Shown: one piece after another, positions 1-6,001 of the stretch | How positions within the stretch are numbered: the stretch's first letter is position 1 | Layout: every line of letters begins with the position of its first letter | Source: an uncultured Treponema sp. | GTDB taxonomy: Bacteria; Spirochaetota; Spirochaetia; Treponematales; Treponemataceae | DNA length: 6,135 nt | Direction of reading: 5' to 3' | Assembly (NCBI GenBank): GCA_905372345.1 | Contig: CAJPPE010000106.1 | Span: 1-6,135, forward strand | Program-made: the position numbers and the translations under genes | Notes under the pieces: model-generated | The model's database searches: none | The model's input: the letters and a program-made list of their open reading frames with translations, nothing else | What the model was told of the DNA's origin: nothing

Positions 1-885
1 TCCTAAAGCAATATCTTCAGTTAAGTCTGATATAAATTTATTAAAATCAGGATTATCTTCTGAAAGTCTTTCCAAAGTATCCCAATCTATATTTTCATTA
101 TATCTAGCATTACAAATTATTTCTGACTCACTTATACTTTCCGGATTCAGCTTTATAATTCCAATTCCAAAAGCATTAGATAATCTTTGAAGCTCATTTT
201 TAAAATTAGGATCTTCATCGATTTTCAAGCAAACTAAATATCCCTCATTAGCCCAGCTTGAATTTGAAACAGCCTGAAAAAAATACTGTCTTAAATTAGA
301 ATAATCTATATTCTTTTTCATTTCAAAGGAAAACAGTTTTATTGAGTTAACATTCAATGAAGTTTGAAGTTTCATTGTTTCTTTTGAATAGTCTTTAAAC
401 GGAAAATATACACCTACTAAATCAGGATGCAGCCATTCATTAGCCCCTTTTACTCTTTTTACTGAATTTTCCTGATAAATAGTTTTTGTGTAACAATTAA
501 AATGCGGGTTTGAATAAACATATTTTACTAAAAGCGGATGTAAATCTCTTTCATTAAAATCACTTTCATTATTTTGTTTTAATTCTGCATTTTCTTTTTT
601 CTCGATTTCCCGTTTTATTTCACTTCCGCTTATATTTAAACTTCTTAAAAGAAATCTTGAAGGGCGTTTTGAAACTTGAACAAAAGTGCTTTTTTCAGCC
701 TTTTCTTTGGCATCTACATATAATCTTGCTCCTACCGTAGCGGCCGGAGTTTTACCTGAGCTTCCTAGTTTTTTATCAAAAGAAAACTCAACCGCTTTTT
801 CCCAAATTTCTTCCGGAGTCATTGGCTTTTTTACTTTTTCAAAAACTTCTATAATCAAATCAAAAAAAGTATATTGTTTCTCCAT
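1..885 (-). CDS. HrgA-like protein: HARE-HTH domain plus PD-(D/E)xK nuclease-like domain (3' end outside window)
   Basis: The frame from ATG at 885-883 stays open for 295 codons to the window edge, so the C-terminus is missing. AAGGA lies 5 nt before the start. Residues 4-83 (FFDLIIEVFEKVKKPMTPEEIW, then TPAATVGARLY and a Phe-Leu end) look like a HARE-HTH winged helix, a DNA-binding module often attached to restriction enzymes. A charged linker (about 88-113) follows. The second domain resembles the COG2958/HrgA family: NEWLHPDLVGVYFP (149-162), FSFEMKK (185-191) and QAVSNSSWANEGYLV (204-218). Pro154-Asp155, Glu188-Met-Lys190 and Gln204 fit a PD-(D/E)xK nuclease core. This part is inference from motif spacing. 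HrgA genes are known from restriction-modification loci of Helicobacter and Campylobacter. DNA binding or cleavage, possibly of modified DNA, is plausible but unproven. No methyltransferase is visible. The gene starts just 36 nt after the gcv terminator and has no clear promoter of its own. Family lengths of about 300-340 residues suggest little is missing. Confidence 0.8.
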   Translation of the reverse strand, partial: MEKQYTFFDLIIEVFEKVKKPMTPEEIWEKAVEFSFDKKLGSSGKTPAATVGARLYVDAKEKAEKSTFVQVSKRPSRFLLRSLNISGSEIKREIEKKENAELKQNNESDFNERDLHPLLVKYVYSNPHFNCYTKTIYQENSVKRVKGANEWLHPDLVGVYFPFKDYSKETMKLQTSLNVNSIKLFSFEMKKNIDYSNLRQYFFQAVSNSSWANEGYLVCLKIDEDPNFKNELQRLSNAFGIGIIKLNPESISESEIICNARYNENIDWDTLERLSEDNPDFNKFISDLTEDIALG

Positions 886-921
886 CTTATTCCTTTTACA
901 TAACTAATAGCTTTCAAAAAT

Positions 922-953
922 CCCCCTCTAAAAACATCGGTTCTTAGAGGGGG
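922..953 (-). terminator. Intrinsic terminator of the gcv operon
   Basis: A 13-bp stem (922-934 with 941-953) has a 6-nt loop. It begins with five G-C pairs and contains one position that is a G-U wobble only in the minus-strand RNA. In that direction it is followed by GGATTTTTG, a short U-tract. It lies 13 nt beyond the gcvPB stop. The plus-strand side has no comparable T-run, so it is mainly a minus-strand terminator. Confidence 0.9.
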
Positions 954-966
954 CGTTTAAAGCTGT

Positions 967-2415
967 TTATTTACAACAGCAGCAAGCCTTATACCTTAAA
1001 ACAGGTTCACGGGCGGCTTTTGTTTCATCTACTCGTCCGATGGGGCGTGTGTAGGGATAGCCGTGAAGCTTTTCGGGATTTGAATAAGCTTCTTTTTTGA
1101 GTTTGATCATAACTTCGGCAGTAAAGTCCAATGTGGACTTGCTTTCCGTTTCAGTAGGCTCAAACATCAAGGCTTCGTGTACGATGAGCGGGAAGTACAT
1201 CGTCGGCGGATGGATGCCGTCGTCGATTAAGCCCTTAGCTATGTCAAGAGCACTTACGCCTGTTTCTTCCTTGATCTTATCAAGGGTAAGAACAAATTCG
1301 TGCATACAGATTCTGTCAAAGGCAACATCATATTCTTTTTCAAGCTTCTTCTTTAGATAGTTTGCATTTAAGACAGCATAGCCTGAGCTTTCCCTTATGC
1401 CCTCGCTTCCGAGTGTAAGAATATAGGCATAGGCACGCAAGAAGACAAGGAAGTTTCCGTAAAAGTTTCTAACCCTTCCGATTGAATCCGGGCGGTTATA
1501 ATCGAGCTTATAGCTTCCGTCCGAGCCTGTAACTACAGGAACAGGTAAGAATTCTTCAAGGATTTTTTTACAACCGATTGGGCCGCTTCCGGGACCTCCG
1601 CCTCCGTGAGGAGTCGAAAAGGTCTTATGCAAGTTAAGGTGAACTATATCATAGCCCATATCTCCGGGTCTGAGTCTTCCCATAATTGCATTAAGGTTAG
1701 CACCGTCATAATACAATAAGCCGCCTGCTTTGTGAACGATTTCGGCAATTTCTTTGATATGGGTTTCAAAGAGGCCGAGGGTGTTCGGGTTTGTAAGCAT
1801 GAGGGCCGCAGTATCGTTTCCTACAGTCTTTTTTAATTCTTCGATATCTACATTTCCGTCTTTATCGGAAGGAATGTTTACGATTTCGCATCCGACCATC
1901 GCGGCACTGGCAGGGTTTGTACCGTGTGCCGAATCGGGAACCAAAATCTTGTTTCGGGCATGGTCGCCGCGTTTTTCGTGATAGGCTCTGATTACCAAAA
2001 GGGCTGTGAACTCTCCGTGAGCACCTGCTGATGGCTGGAGGGAGAAAGCATCCATTCCGGTAATTTCACCGAGTTTTTTACCTAAATCGCCCATGGCCTC
2101 AATACAACCTTTCATTGTATGCTCAGGCTGCAAGGGGTGAATATTGGTAAAGTTCGGAAGAGCCGCAACTTCTTCGTTGAGTTTGGGATTGTACTTCATC
2201 GTACAAGAACCTAAGGGATAGAAACCGTTATCTACACCGTGAGTACGCTTGCTCAATTCCATATAGTGGCGTACAAATTCAAGTTCCGAAACTTCAGGAA
2301 GTTTTGCATCGCTTGCTCTTAAATATTTTGAATCAAGTTTATATTCGGGTACTGTCAATTTTGCTTCTGCAAATTTGTGACCCTTTACGGATTTTTCAAA
2401 AATCAATTCGCTCAT
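967..2415 (-). CDS. gcvPB: Glycine dehydrogenase (decarboxylating) subunit 2, GcvPB
   Basis: This is the C-terminal-half subunit of the two-subunit P-protein. With GcvPA it decarboxylates glycine through pyridoxal phosphate and transfers the aminomethyl group to the lipoyl arm of GcvH. It is cytosolic. The 482 residues are normal length for the family. Visible hallmarks: [13 protein letters not shown] (66-78), [11 protein letters not shown] (125-135), [11 protein letters not shown] (161-171), the PLP-lysine segment [18 protein letters not shown] (259-276, Lys264 the expected Schiff-base lysine), RVRNFYGNF (314-322) and the C-terminal [16 protein letters not shown]. The ATG overlaps the gcvPA stop by one base (TAATG). 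AAGGAGG sits 7 nt upstream, inside gcvPA, so the two halves are probably made in equal amounts by coupled translation. Oddity: the protein ends Ala-Cys-Cys-Cys-Cys-Lys (residues 477-482), beyond the usual end of the family. Confidence 0.97.
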   Translation of the reverse strand: MSELIFEKSVKGHKFAEAKLTVPEYKLDSKYLRASDAKLPEVSELEFVRHYMELSKRTHGVDNGFYPLGSCTMKYNPKLNEEVAALPNFTNIHPLQPEHTMKGCIEAMGDLGKKLGEITGMDAFSLQPSAGAHGEFTALLVIRAYHEKRGDHARNKILVPDSAHGTNPASAAMVGCEIVNIPSDKDGNVDIEELKKTVGNDTAALMLTNPNTLGLFETHIKEIAEIVHKAGGLLYYDGANLNAIMGRLRPGDMGYDIVHLNLHKTFSTPHGGGGPGSGPIGCKKILEEFLPVPVVTGSDGSYKLDYNRPDSIGRVRNFYGNFLVFLRAYAYILTLGSEGIRESSGYAVLNANYLKKKLEKEYDVAFDRICMHEFVLTLDKIKEETGVSALDIAKGLIDDGIHPPTMYFPLIVHEALMFEPTETESKSTLDFTAEVMIKLKKEAYSNPEKLHGYPYTRPIGRVDETKAAREPVLRYKACCCCK

Positions 2416-2429
2416 TACAATACCTCCTT
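2413..2429 (-). promoter_or_regulatory. Shine-Dalgarno and stop/start overlap coupling gcvPA to gcvPB
   Basis: The gcvPA stop (2417-2415) and gcvPB start (2415-2413) share one base as TAATG. AAGGAGG (2429-2423) is within the last codons of gcvPA, 7 nt from the gcvPB ATG. This is a textbook arrangement for reinitiation and for matched output of two subunits of one enzyme. Confidence 0.9.
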
Positions 2430-3719
2430 AATGATTTTTACGGCCTTATCAAGGTCGCATTTGCAAAGAACATCGGTTGCACACCAAAGAATAGCATCAT
2501 CACAAATCTTTAAACCGCCCAAAATGCCGTTTTTTTCAAGATTTGAAAGAATTGCATCGGCCTTTCCTTTTCCGTCAGTTACGAATTCATGGAAGAATTC
2601 TCCGTTATTTTTTACGGTTAAGCCGATCTTTTTAAGCTCATCTGCAAGATAATGTGCATTGCTTACGGAAACATTTGCAACGGTTTTTAAACCTTCCTTT
2701 CCGTAGGCTGTCATAAACATAGAAGCTCTTAATGCACAAAGAGCCTGGTTAGAACAGATACTGGAGCTGGCTTTTTCGCGCCTGATATGCTGTTCACGGG
2801 CTTGAAGAGTTAGAACAAAGGCTCTTCTGCCGTCATGGTCTGTTGACTGACCGATGATTCGTCCCGGGATTTTTCGCATATTGGCTTCGATTGTAGAAAG
2901 GAAACCGAGATAGGGGCCGCCTGCACCTAGAGGAAGCCCTAATGCCTGCCCTTCGCCTAAGGCTATCGAAGCACCGCATTCTTTCGGTGTTTTTAAGATT
3001 GCCAAAGAAATAGGATTGCAGCTCATTACAAACTGAGTTTTGGTACCTTCTACAAGTTTACCGACAGCTTCGCAGTCTTCGATTGTACCGAAACGGTTCG
3101 GCTGCTGCATAACAACGGCTCCGACGCTTTCATCTAAAAGGCCCTTAATCTTTGAAACATCAGTTTTATAGCCGTCACGGGGAATCATTACGAATTCTAC
3201 GCCGCTGTGCTTTAAGTAGGTTTTAGCAATTTCAATTGAGCTGGGCTCAACACATTCCGAAATCAAAACCTTGTTTTGTTTTCGTCCTAAGGACATAACT
3301 ATGGCATCTGCGACTGCCGTGCCTCCGTCATAAACGCTGGCATTGGAAACATCCATTCCGGTAAGTTCGCAAATCATTGATTGATATTCAAAACCTGCTT
3401 GGAGTTCGCCCTGATTCATTTCGGGCTGATAGGGTGTATAGGCAGTTAAAAACTCCTCTCTGGAAGCCATGTGCCTTACAGCGGCAGGTGCATAGTGGTT
3501 ATAAGCACCGGCACCTCTTAATATCGATTTAAAGACAGTGTTTTCACTGCTTAAATTTTGAAAAAACTTTTCAACTTGTGCTTGAGTTTTCCCCTCGCCT
3601 ATATCGACTTTTTTACAGCCCTTGTTATCAAAGCCGTATAAATCATCAATCGATTTTACGCCGATGAGATCAAGCATCTCTTTTGTTTCCTCAGCGGAAT
3701 GAGGAATATAATTTGACAT
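2415..3719 (-). CDS. gcvPA: Glycine dehydrogenase (decarboxylating) subunit 1, GcvPA
   Basis: This is the N-terminal-half subunit of the heteromeric P-protein, the glycine decarboxylase of the GCS. It pairs with GcvPB in the cytosol and helps form the PLP active site. At 434 residues it is slightly short of the usual 440-450 but complete. Family landmarks: N-terminal [13 protein letters not shown] (4-16); [18 protein letters not shown] (90-107); [16 protein letters not shown] (120-135); [11 protein letters not shown] (205-215); [13 protein letters not shown] (261-273); [19 protein letters not shown] (285-303); and [15 protein letters not shown] (308-322). The start has GGAGG 4 nt upstream. 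That ribosome site lies in one copy of an 11-bp direct repeat flanking the hairpin array before the gene, so the gene probably kept its ribosome site through an insertion. The last codons hold the gcvPB Shine-Dalgarno. Confidence 0.97.
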   Translation of the reverse strand: MSNYIPHSAEETKEMLDLIGVKSIDDLYGFDNKGCKKVDIGEGKTQAQVEKFFQNLSSENTVFKSILRGAGAYNHYAPAAVRHMASREEFLTAYTPYQPEMNQGELQAGFEYQSMICELTGMDVSNASVYDGGTAVADAIVMSLGRKQNKVLISECVEPSSIEIAKTYLKHSGVEFVMIPRDGYKTDVSKIKGLLDESVGAVVMQQPNRFGTIEDCEAVGKLVEGTKTQFVMSCNPISLAILKTPKECGASIALGEGQALGLPLGAGGPYLGFLSTIEANMRKIPGRIIGQSTDHDGRRAFVLTLQAREQHIRREKASSSICSNQALCALRASMFMTAYGKEGLKTVANVSVSNAHYLADELKKIGLTVKNNGEFFHEFVTDGKGKADAILSNLEKNGILGGLKICDDAILWCATDVLCKCDLDKAVKIIKEVL

Positions 3720-3722
3720 ACT

Positions 3723-3733
3723 ACCTCCAATAA
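3723..3733 (-). repeat. Direct repeat copy next to gcvPA, carrying its Shine-Dalgarno
   Basis: TTATTGGAGGT on the minus strand, ending 3 nt before the gcvPA ATG. It is identical to 3882-3892. This copy is functional because its GGAGG is correctly placed for gcvPA. Confidence 0.75.
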
Positions 3734-3881
3734 AAATATTTTGCAGGAAACATCAGTTTCCGAAAAATATTTTTTCAAGCAGTTTTGCAAAAGCAAAACT
3801 GCATACAATAAAGCGACGTTTGCCGAAAGGCAAACTCGGCAGATAAACAGTGAGGCACCAACTGTGCCGAACTGTTATCAC
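3734..3881. repeat. Hairpin-array element between gcvH and gcvPA, flanked by an 11-bp direct repeat
   Basis: These 148 bp consist almost wholly of dyads. Hairpin 1: 3746-3751 with 3756-3761, extended by an AT-only outer stem 3732-3742 with 3764-3774. Hairpin 2: a perfect 10-bp stem 3779-3788 with 3793-3802. Hairpin 3: 3818-3824 with 3829-3835, loop GAAA on the plus strand. Hairpin 4: 3842-3851 with 3871-3879 (one bulge), then tandem GA opposite GA, then 3854-3858 with 3864-3868. An alternative stem, 3821-3826 with 3836-3841, excludes hairpin 3. The block sits between two copies of TTATTGGAGGT (minus strand) at 3892-3882 and 3733-3723. I infer a small non-coding mobile or REP-like repeat inserted in the operon with target duplication. 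No protein-coding function is supported. Confidence 0.65.
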
Positions 3882-3892
3882 ACCTCCAATAA
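3882..3892 (-). repeat. Direct repeat copy after gcvH, an orphan Shine-Dalgarno
   Basis: TTATTGGAGGT on the minus strand, 12 nt after the gcvH stop. It is an exact match to 3723-3733. It contains GGAGG but has no start codon at a workable distance, so it looks like a leftover of the original gcvPA ribosome site. Confidence 0.75.
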
Positions 3893-3904
3893 GCTTATTT
3901 TTAA

Positions 3905-4273
3905 TTATTTGCAGAGTCCTTTGTATGCACCTGCATCCATTAATTTTGAAGATTCTCCTTTAAGTTCTACCTTAAAGAACCAAGAACCGAAGGCATCTTC
4001 ATTGATTTTTTCGGGAGCATCCAAGAGGTCTTCGTTTATTTCAACAACCTTTCCTGTCATGGGGCTGATGATTTCAAAAACAGCCTTTACAGATTCTACT
4101 GTAGCACAGGCCTTGTCAGCTGTTACCTCATCGCCTACTTCAGGAAGCTCGATGAATACGACATCGCCCATTTCACCTTGAGCATAATCACTGATTCCGA
4201 TAATACCGATGTTTCCTTCTTTTTTGAACCATTCGTGTGATTCCAAGTATTTTACATCTTCTTTAATTTCCAT
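3905..4273 (-). CDS. gcvH: Glycine cleavage system H protein
   Basis: GcvH is the mobile lipoyl carrier of the GCS. Its lipoyl-lysine shuttles the aminomethyl group from GcvPA/GcvPB to GcvT and is then reoxidised by LpdA. The 122-residue length is typical. Signature regions: KYLESHEWFKKEGNIGIIGI (8-27), the GISDYAQGEMGDVVFIELPE strand set (26-45), and the lipoylation motif VGDEVTADKACATVESVKAV (46-65) with Lys63 as the modified lysine. It ends in the usual KINEDAFGSWFFKVEL and LMDAGAYKGL blocks. The ATG has AGGAG 6 nt upstream. It lies 58 nt after gcvT and is followed by the repeat-filled 185-bp gap before gcvPA. Oddity: the last two residues are Cys-Lys, the same as the end of GcvPB. No lipoate ligase or synthase gene is in view. 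Confidence 0.97.
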   Translation of the reverse strand: MEIKEDVKYLESHEWFKKEGNIGIIGISDYAQGEMGDVVFIELPEVGDEVTADKACATVESVKAVFEIISPMTGKVVEINEDLLDAPEKINEDAFGSWFFKVELKGESSKLMDAGAYKGLCK

Positions 4274-4297
4274 ATCTAACTCCTATATTTTATTTTT

Positions 4298-4316
4298 AAG
4301 TTTTTGTCAAAAACTT
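4298..4316. repeat. Small AT-rich hairpin between gcvT and gcvH
   Basis: A perfect 8-bp stem (4298-4305 with 4309-4316) has a 3-nt loop and only one G-C pair. It lies in the 58-nt spacer. In the minus direction it is followed by an A-rich stretch, not a T-run, so it is not a convincing terminator. It may be an RNA processing or stability element, or chance in AT-rich DNA. Confidence 0.35.
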
Positions 4317-4331
4317 ATAAAACCTGTTTAA

Positions 4332-5405
4332 TTAGCCCTTAATTTCTTTTAAGAAACTTGTGGGCACGATTTTAGCCTTGAGCTTTTTACCGCGTACTTC
4401 GATAAAGACTTCTTCATCTTTAATACCTCTATCGATTCTCATGTGGCCGATACCGACTTTTAATGAGGGTGAAGAGGTTCCGGTTGTAACATAACCGATT
4501 TCCTTGTCGCCTAAAAAAACTTTGTCATGATCTCGGGCGATGCCTCTGTCAATCATCTTAAAGCCTTTTCGGATTTTTTTGGCTTCGTTGGTTTCGAGAG
4601 CTTTTTTACCGATAAAGTCTTCTTTTTCAAGTTTGATAAAGGGCTTTAATGTTACTTCGGTTGCCAAGGTTTCTTCGGTCATTTCATGGCCGTACAAGGG
4701 CATTCCGGCTTCAAGACGCAAGGTGTCTCGGCAGCCTAAACCGCAAAGCTCTATTCCGAATTCTTCTCCTGCTTTCATAACTTGATTGAAAAGCTCAAGA
4801 GCCCATTCTTTAGGGCAGTAGATTTCGTAACCGTCTTCACCGGTATAGCCTGTTTGAGAAACGATTACCTCTCCCTTGGGGCACTGGAATGTCTTAAATG
4901 TGTAGTAAGCGGAGGGCATTGCAGAAGGATCAATAAACTTTTTTACCACAGCAGGAGCATTTGGGCCTTGAATTGCAAGCTGGGCAATTTCAGGCGAGCG
5001 GTCTGTGAAGGTAACGCTCTTATCCAAGTATTTTTTTACCCAGTCATAGTCCTTGTCGTGGTTTCCGGCATTTACAACCAAAAGAAATTTCTTTTGATTA
5101 TAGCGGTAAACAAGGAAGTCATCTACGATTCCGCCCTTTTCGTTACACATAAGGGTGTAGCGTACATCTCCGTCAGCCATTCCGCGAATGTCGTTTGTAA
5201 TAAGAGCATTTACGGCAGCTTCGGCATTGTCGCCTTCAATATAAAACTCTCCCATGTGCGAAACATCAAAAAGTCCTACATTATTGCGTACTGCAAGATG
5301 CTCCTTTAAGATACCGGCAAACTGAATGGGCATTTCATATCCGCCGAACTCAACAAACTTGCCGCCTTTAGCGAGCAAGGTTTCATAATAGGGTGTTCTT
5401 TTCAT
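4332..5405 (-). CDS. gcvT: Aminomethyltransferase, GCS T protein
   Basis: GcvT takes the aminomethyl group from lipoylated GcvH and, with tetrahydrofolate, yields 5,10-methylenetetrahydrofolate and ammonia. It is a cytosolic one-carbon enzyme. The 357 residues are full length. Visible blocks: N-terminal FVEFGGYEMPIQFAG (17-31); GLFDVSHMGEFYIEG (44-58); GGIVDDFLVYR (91-101), whose second Asp (96) matches the conserved folate-site aspartate; LAIQGPNA (143-150); QTGYTGEDGYEIYCP (184-198); CGLGCRDTLRLEAGMPLYGH (221-240); and the C-terminal IGYVTTGTSSPSLKVGIGH barrel region (303-321). AGGAGG lies 5 nt before the ATG. An earlier ATG 5 nt upstream is out of frame and closes at once. The gene follows the PH-like gene by 67 nt, most of it palindrome, and is co-directional with gcvH 58 nt downstream. 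Confidence 0.97.
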   Translation of the reverse strand: MKRTPYYETLLAKGGKFVEFGGYEMPIQFAGILKEHLAVRNNVGLFDVSHMGEFYIEGDNAEAAVNALITNDIRGMADGDVRYTLMCNEKGGIVDDFLVYRYNQKKFLLVVNAGNHDKDYDWVKKYLDKSVTFTDRSPEIAQLAIQGPNAPAVVKKFIDPSAMPSAYYTFKTFQCPKGEVIVSQTGYTGEDGYEIYCPKEWALELFNQVMKAGEEFGIELCGLGCRDTLRLEAGMPLYGHEMTEETLATEVTLKPFIKLEKEDFIGKKALETNEAKKIRKGFKMIDRGIARDHDKVFLGDKEIGYVTTGTSSPSLKVGIGHMRIDRGIKDEEVFIEVRGKKLKAKIVPTSFLKEIKG

Positions 5406-5426
5406 CTCATCCTCCTAAATTTATTT

Positions 5427-5482
5427 TAATTTGTAATGGATAATGTGTAATGTTTTGATTACAAATTATCCATTATAAATTA
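5427..5482. repeat. 56-nt palindrome over the end of the PH-like gene and the spacer to gcvT
   Basis: Arms 5427-5444 and 5465-5482 pair over 18 positions with one G-T, which is a wobble in plus-strand RNA. After a single G/A mismatch, 5446-5451 pairs with 5458-5463 around a 6-nt loop. The right arm contains the stop codon and last codons of the upstream gene. No T-run follows on either strand, so I do not call it a terminator. It may be a dispersed short repeat or an mRNA-stability hairpin between cistrons. Confidence 0.7.
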
Positions 5483-5877
5483 TCTTGCAGCTTATTATAA
5501 AGCTCTTCATTTTTTTCCTTGCCTAAGCCTATAAGAATTTTTTGTTCATCGGTTGTAACCAATATATAGGGAGCTTCATTTTTTAATATACATAATTTTA
5601 CAGAGCCAAATTCATTATATCTAAAATAGCCTATTTTAATCGGTCCCAGCCCTATGCCGTTTACCCGCCTTACTCCTAAAGAAGGCAGGGTTTCAAGTTT
5701 TTTGACCTCTCTTATTTCGGAAATCGGTATGCTGACACCATAAATTCCTTTAACTTTTAATAATCCATCTTCTACGGATGCACCCGCAGTTTTTATAACA
5801 ACAAAGACTCCGATAAAAATTAAGAGCAACAATCCTATTGTAAAAAACATTTTAAAACTGCTTTTTTGTTCTTTCAA
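5473..5877 (-). CDS. Small membrane-anchored protein resembling bacterial PH-domain proteins
   Basis: This is a 134-residue protein of unassigned function. Residues 1-9 are short and basic. Residues 10-28 form one strongly hydrophobic membrane segment, probably a signal anchor. The rest is a compact beta-rich domain: LKVKGIYGVSIPISEIREV (40-58), LPSLGVRRVNGIGLGPIKIG (64-83), YFRYNEFGSVKLCIL (84-98), then PYILVTTDEQKILIGL (103-118). The order I-x-I-x-I, LP..RxNG, GxF and yIlvTTDeqkilI resembles the bacterial PH-like (bPH) families. This is pattern recognition, not a search result. The start is TTG at 5877-5875, because GGGAGG sits 6 nt upstream and the frame is closed upstream by TGA. The nearby ATG (5882-5880) leads to a stop after two codons. 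It lies downstream of a good promoter and 67 nt ahead of gcvT, so it may be the first gene of the gcv transcript. No known GCS role. Confidence 0.8.
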   Translation of the reverse strand: MKEQKSSFKMFFTIGLLLLIFIGVFVVIKTAGASVEDGLLKVKGIYGVSIPISEIREVKKLETLPSLGVRRVNGIGLGPIKIGYFRYNEFGSVKLCILKNEAPYILVTTDEQKILIGLGKEKNEELYNKLQDNL

Positions 5878-5883
5878 AACATG

Positions 5884-5889
5884 CCTCCC
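5884..5889 (-). promoter_or_regulatory. Ribosome binding site that decides the TTG start
   Basis: GGGAGG on the minus strand lies 6 nt before TTG at 5877. It is only 1 nt from the competing out-of-frame ATG (5882-5880), too close for normal initiation. TTG is therefore the preferred start of the PH-like gene. Confidence 0.75.
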
Positions 5890-5899
5890 AATTACTCAT

Positions 5900-5928
5900 A
5901 TTGTACACCAGATGTAAAAGAAAAGCAA
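5900..5928 (-). promoter_or_regulatory. Sigma70-type promoter for the PH-like gene and probably the gcv operon
   Basis: On the minus strand TTGCTT (5928-5923) and TACAAT (5905-5900) are separated by exactly 17 nt. Transcription would begin near 5893, giving a leader of about 15-20 nt before the TTG start. It lies just downstream of the lpdA terminator, where a new promoter is needed. Confidence 0.65.
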
Positions 5929-5956
5929 TAGCAAATAGATAAAAAAATATTGCTTT
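5922..5956. promoter_or_regulatory. Inverted repeat overlapping the -35 element, candidate operator
   Basis: AAAGCAATA at 5922-5930 and its exact reverse complement TATTGCTTT at 5948-5956 are separated by 17 nt, so arm centres are 26 nt apart. One arm covers the whole -35 hexamer of the promoter. A dimeric regulator could bind here. The sequence is AT-rich, and no regulator gene is visible. Confidence 0.4.
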
Positions 5957-5971
5957 AACTATAAAATCAAA

Positions 5972-6001
5972 AACGGCAAAGCTAAAATAAGCCTTGCCGT
6001 T
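5972..6001 (-). terminator. Intrinsic terminator of lpdA
   Basis: A 12-bp stem (5972-5983 with 5990-6001) has a 6-nt loop. One position is a G-U wobble in minus-strand RNA but a mismatch on the plus strand. The downstream minus-strand sequence TTTTTGATTTT gives the U-tract. It begins 7 nt after the lpdA stop and separates lpdA from the gcv genes. Confidence 0.88.

Noticed and set aside
686..907. 73-codon plus-strand frame opposite the start of the HrgA-like gene.
   Set aside because: It is antisense to the well-supported HARE-HTH domain and has no coding features of its own.
2304..2652. Two overlapping plus-strand open frames across the gcvPA/gcvPB junction.
   Set aside because: They are short antisense frames over two conserved genes with no ribosome site or recognisable product.
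3753..3881. 42-codon minus-strand open frame from GTG through the hairpin array, ending TGA at 3753-3755.
   Set aside because: The only Shine-Dalgarno is 1 nt from the GTG, which is too close. The product looks like translated dyads, and the repeat-insertion explanation covers the sequence better.
3720..3904. Glycine riboswitch in the gcvH-gcvPA spacer.
   Set aside because: The spacer is highly structured, but I do not see the conserved glycine-aptamer core, and its position inside the operon after gcvH would be unusual.
3741..4181. 146-codon plus-strand open frame over the hairpin array and gcvH.
   Set aside because: It is a mirror frame of gcvH extended into the repeat element. Its start lies in the dyad region and the product has no family features.
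4782..5309. 175-codon plus-strand open frame opposite gcvT.
   Set aside because: It is antisense to a full-length conserved enzyme, has no recognisable domain and no convincing ribosome site. It is open because of the codon bias of gcvT.
5428..5481. Intrinsic terminator between the PH-like gene and gcvT.
   Set aside because: The stem is long but AT-rich, and neither strand has a T-run after it. Read-through into gcvT is more likely.
5476..5481. TATAAT-like -10 (minus strand) just before gcvT as an internal promoter.
   Set aside because: The hexamer 17 nt upstream matches the -35 consensus at only about half its positions, and TATAAT-like words are expected by chance in this AT-rich palindrome.
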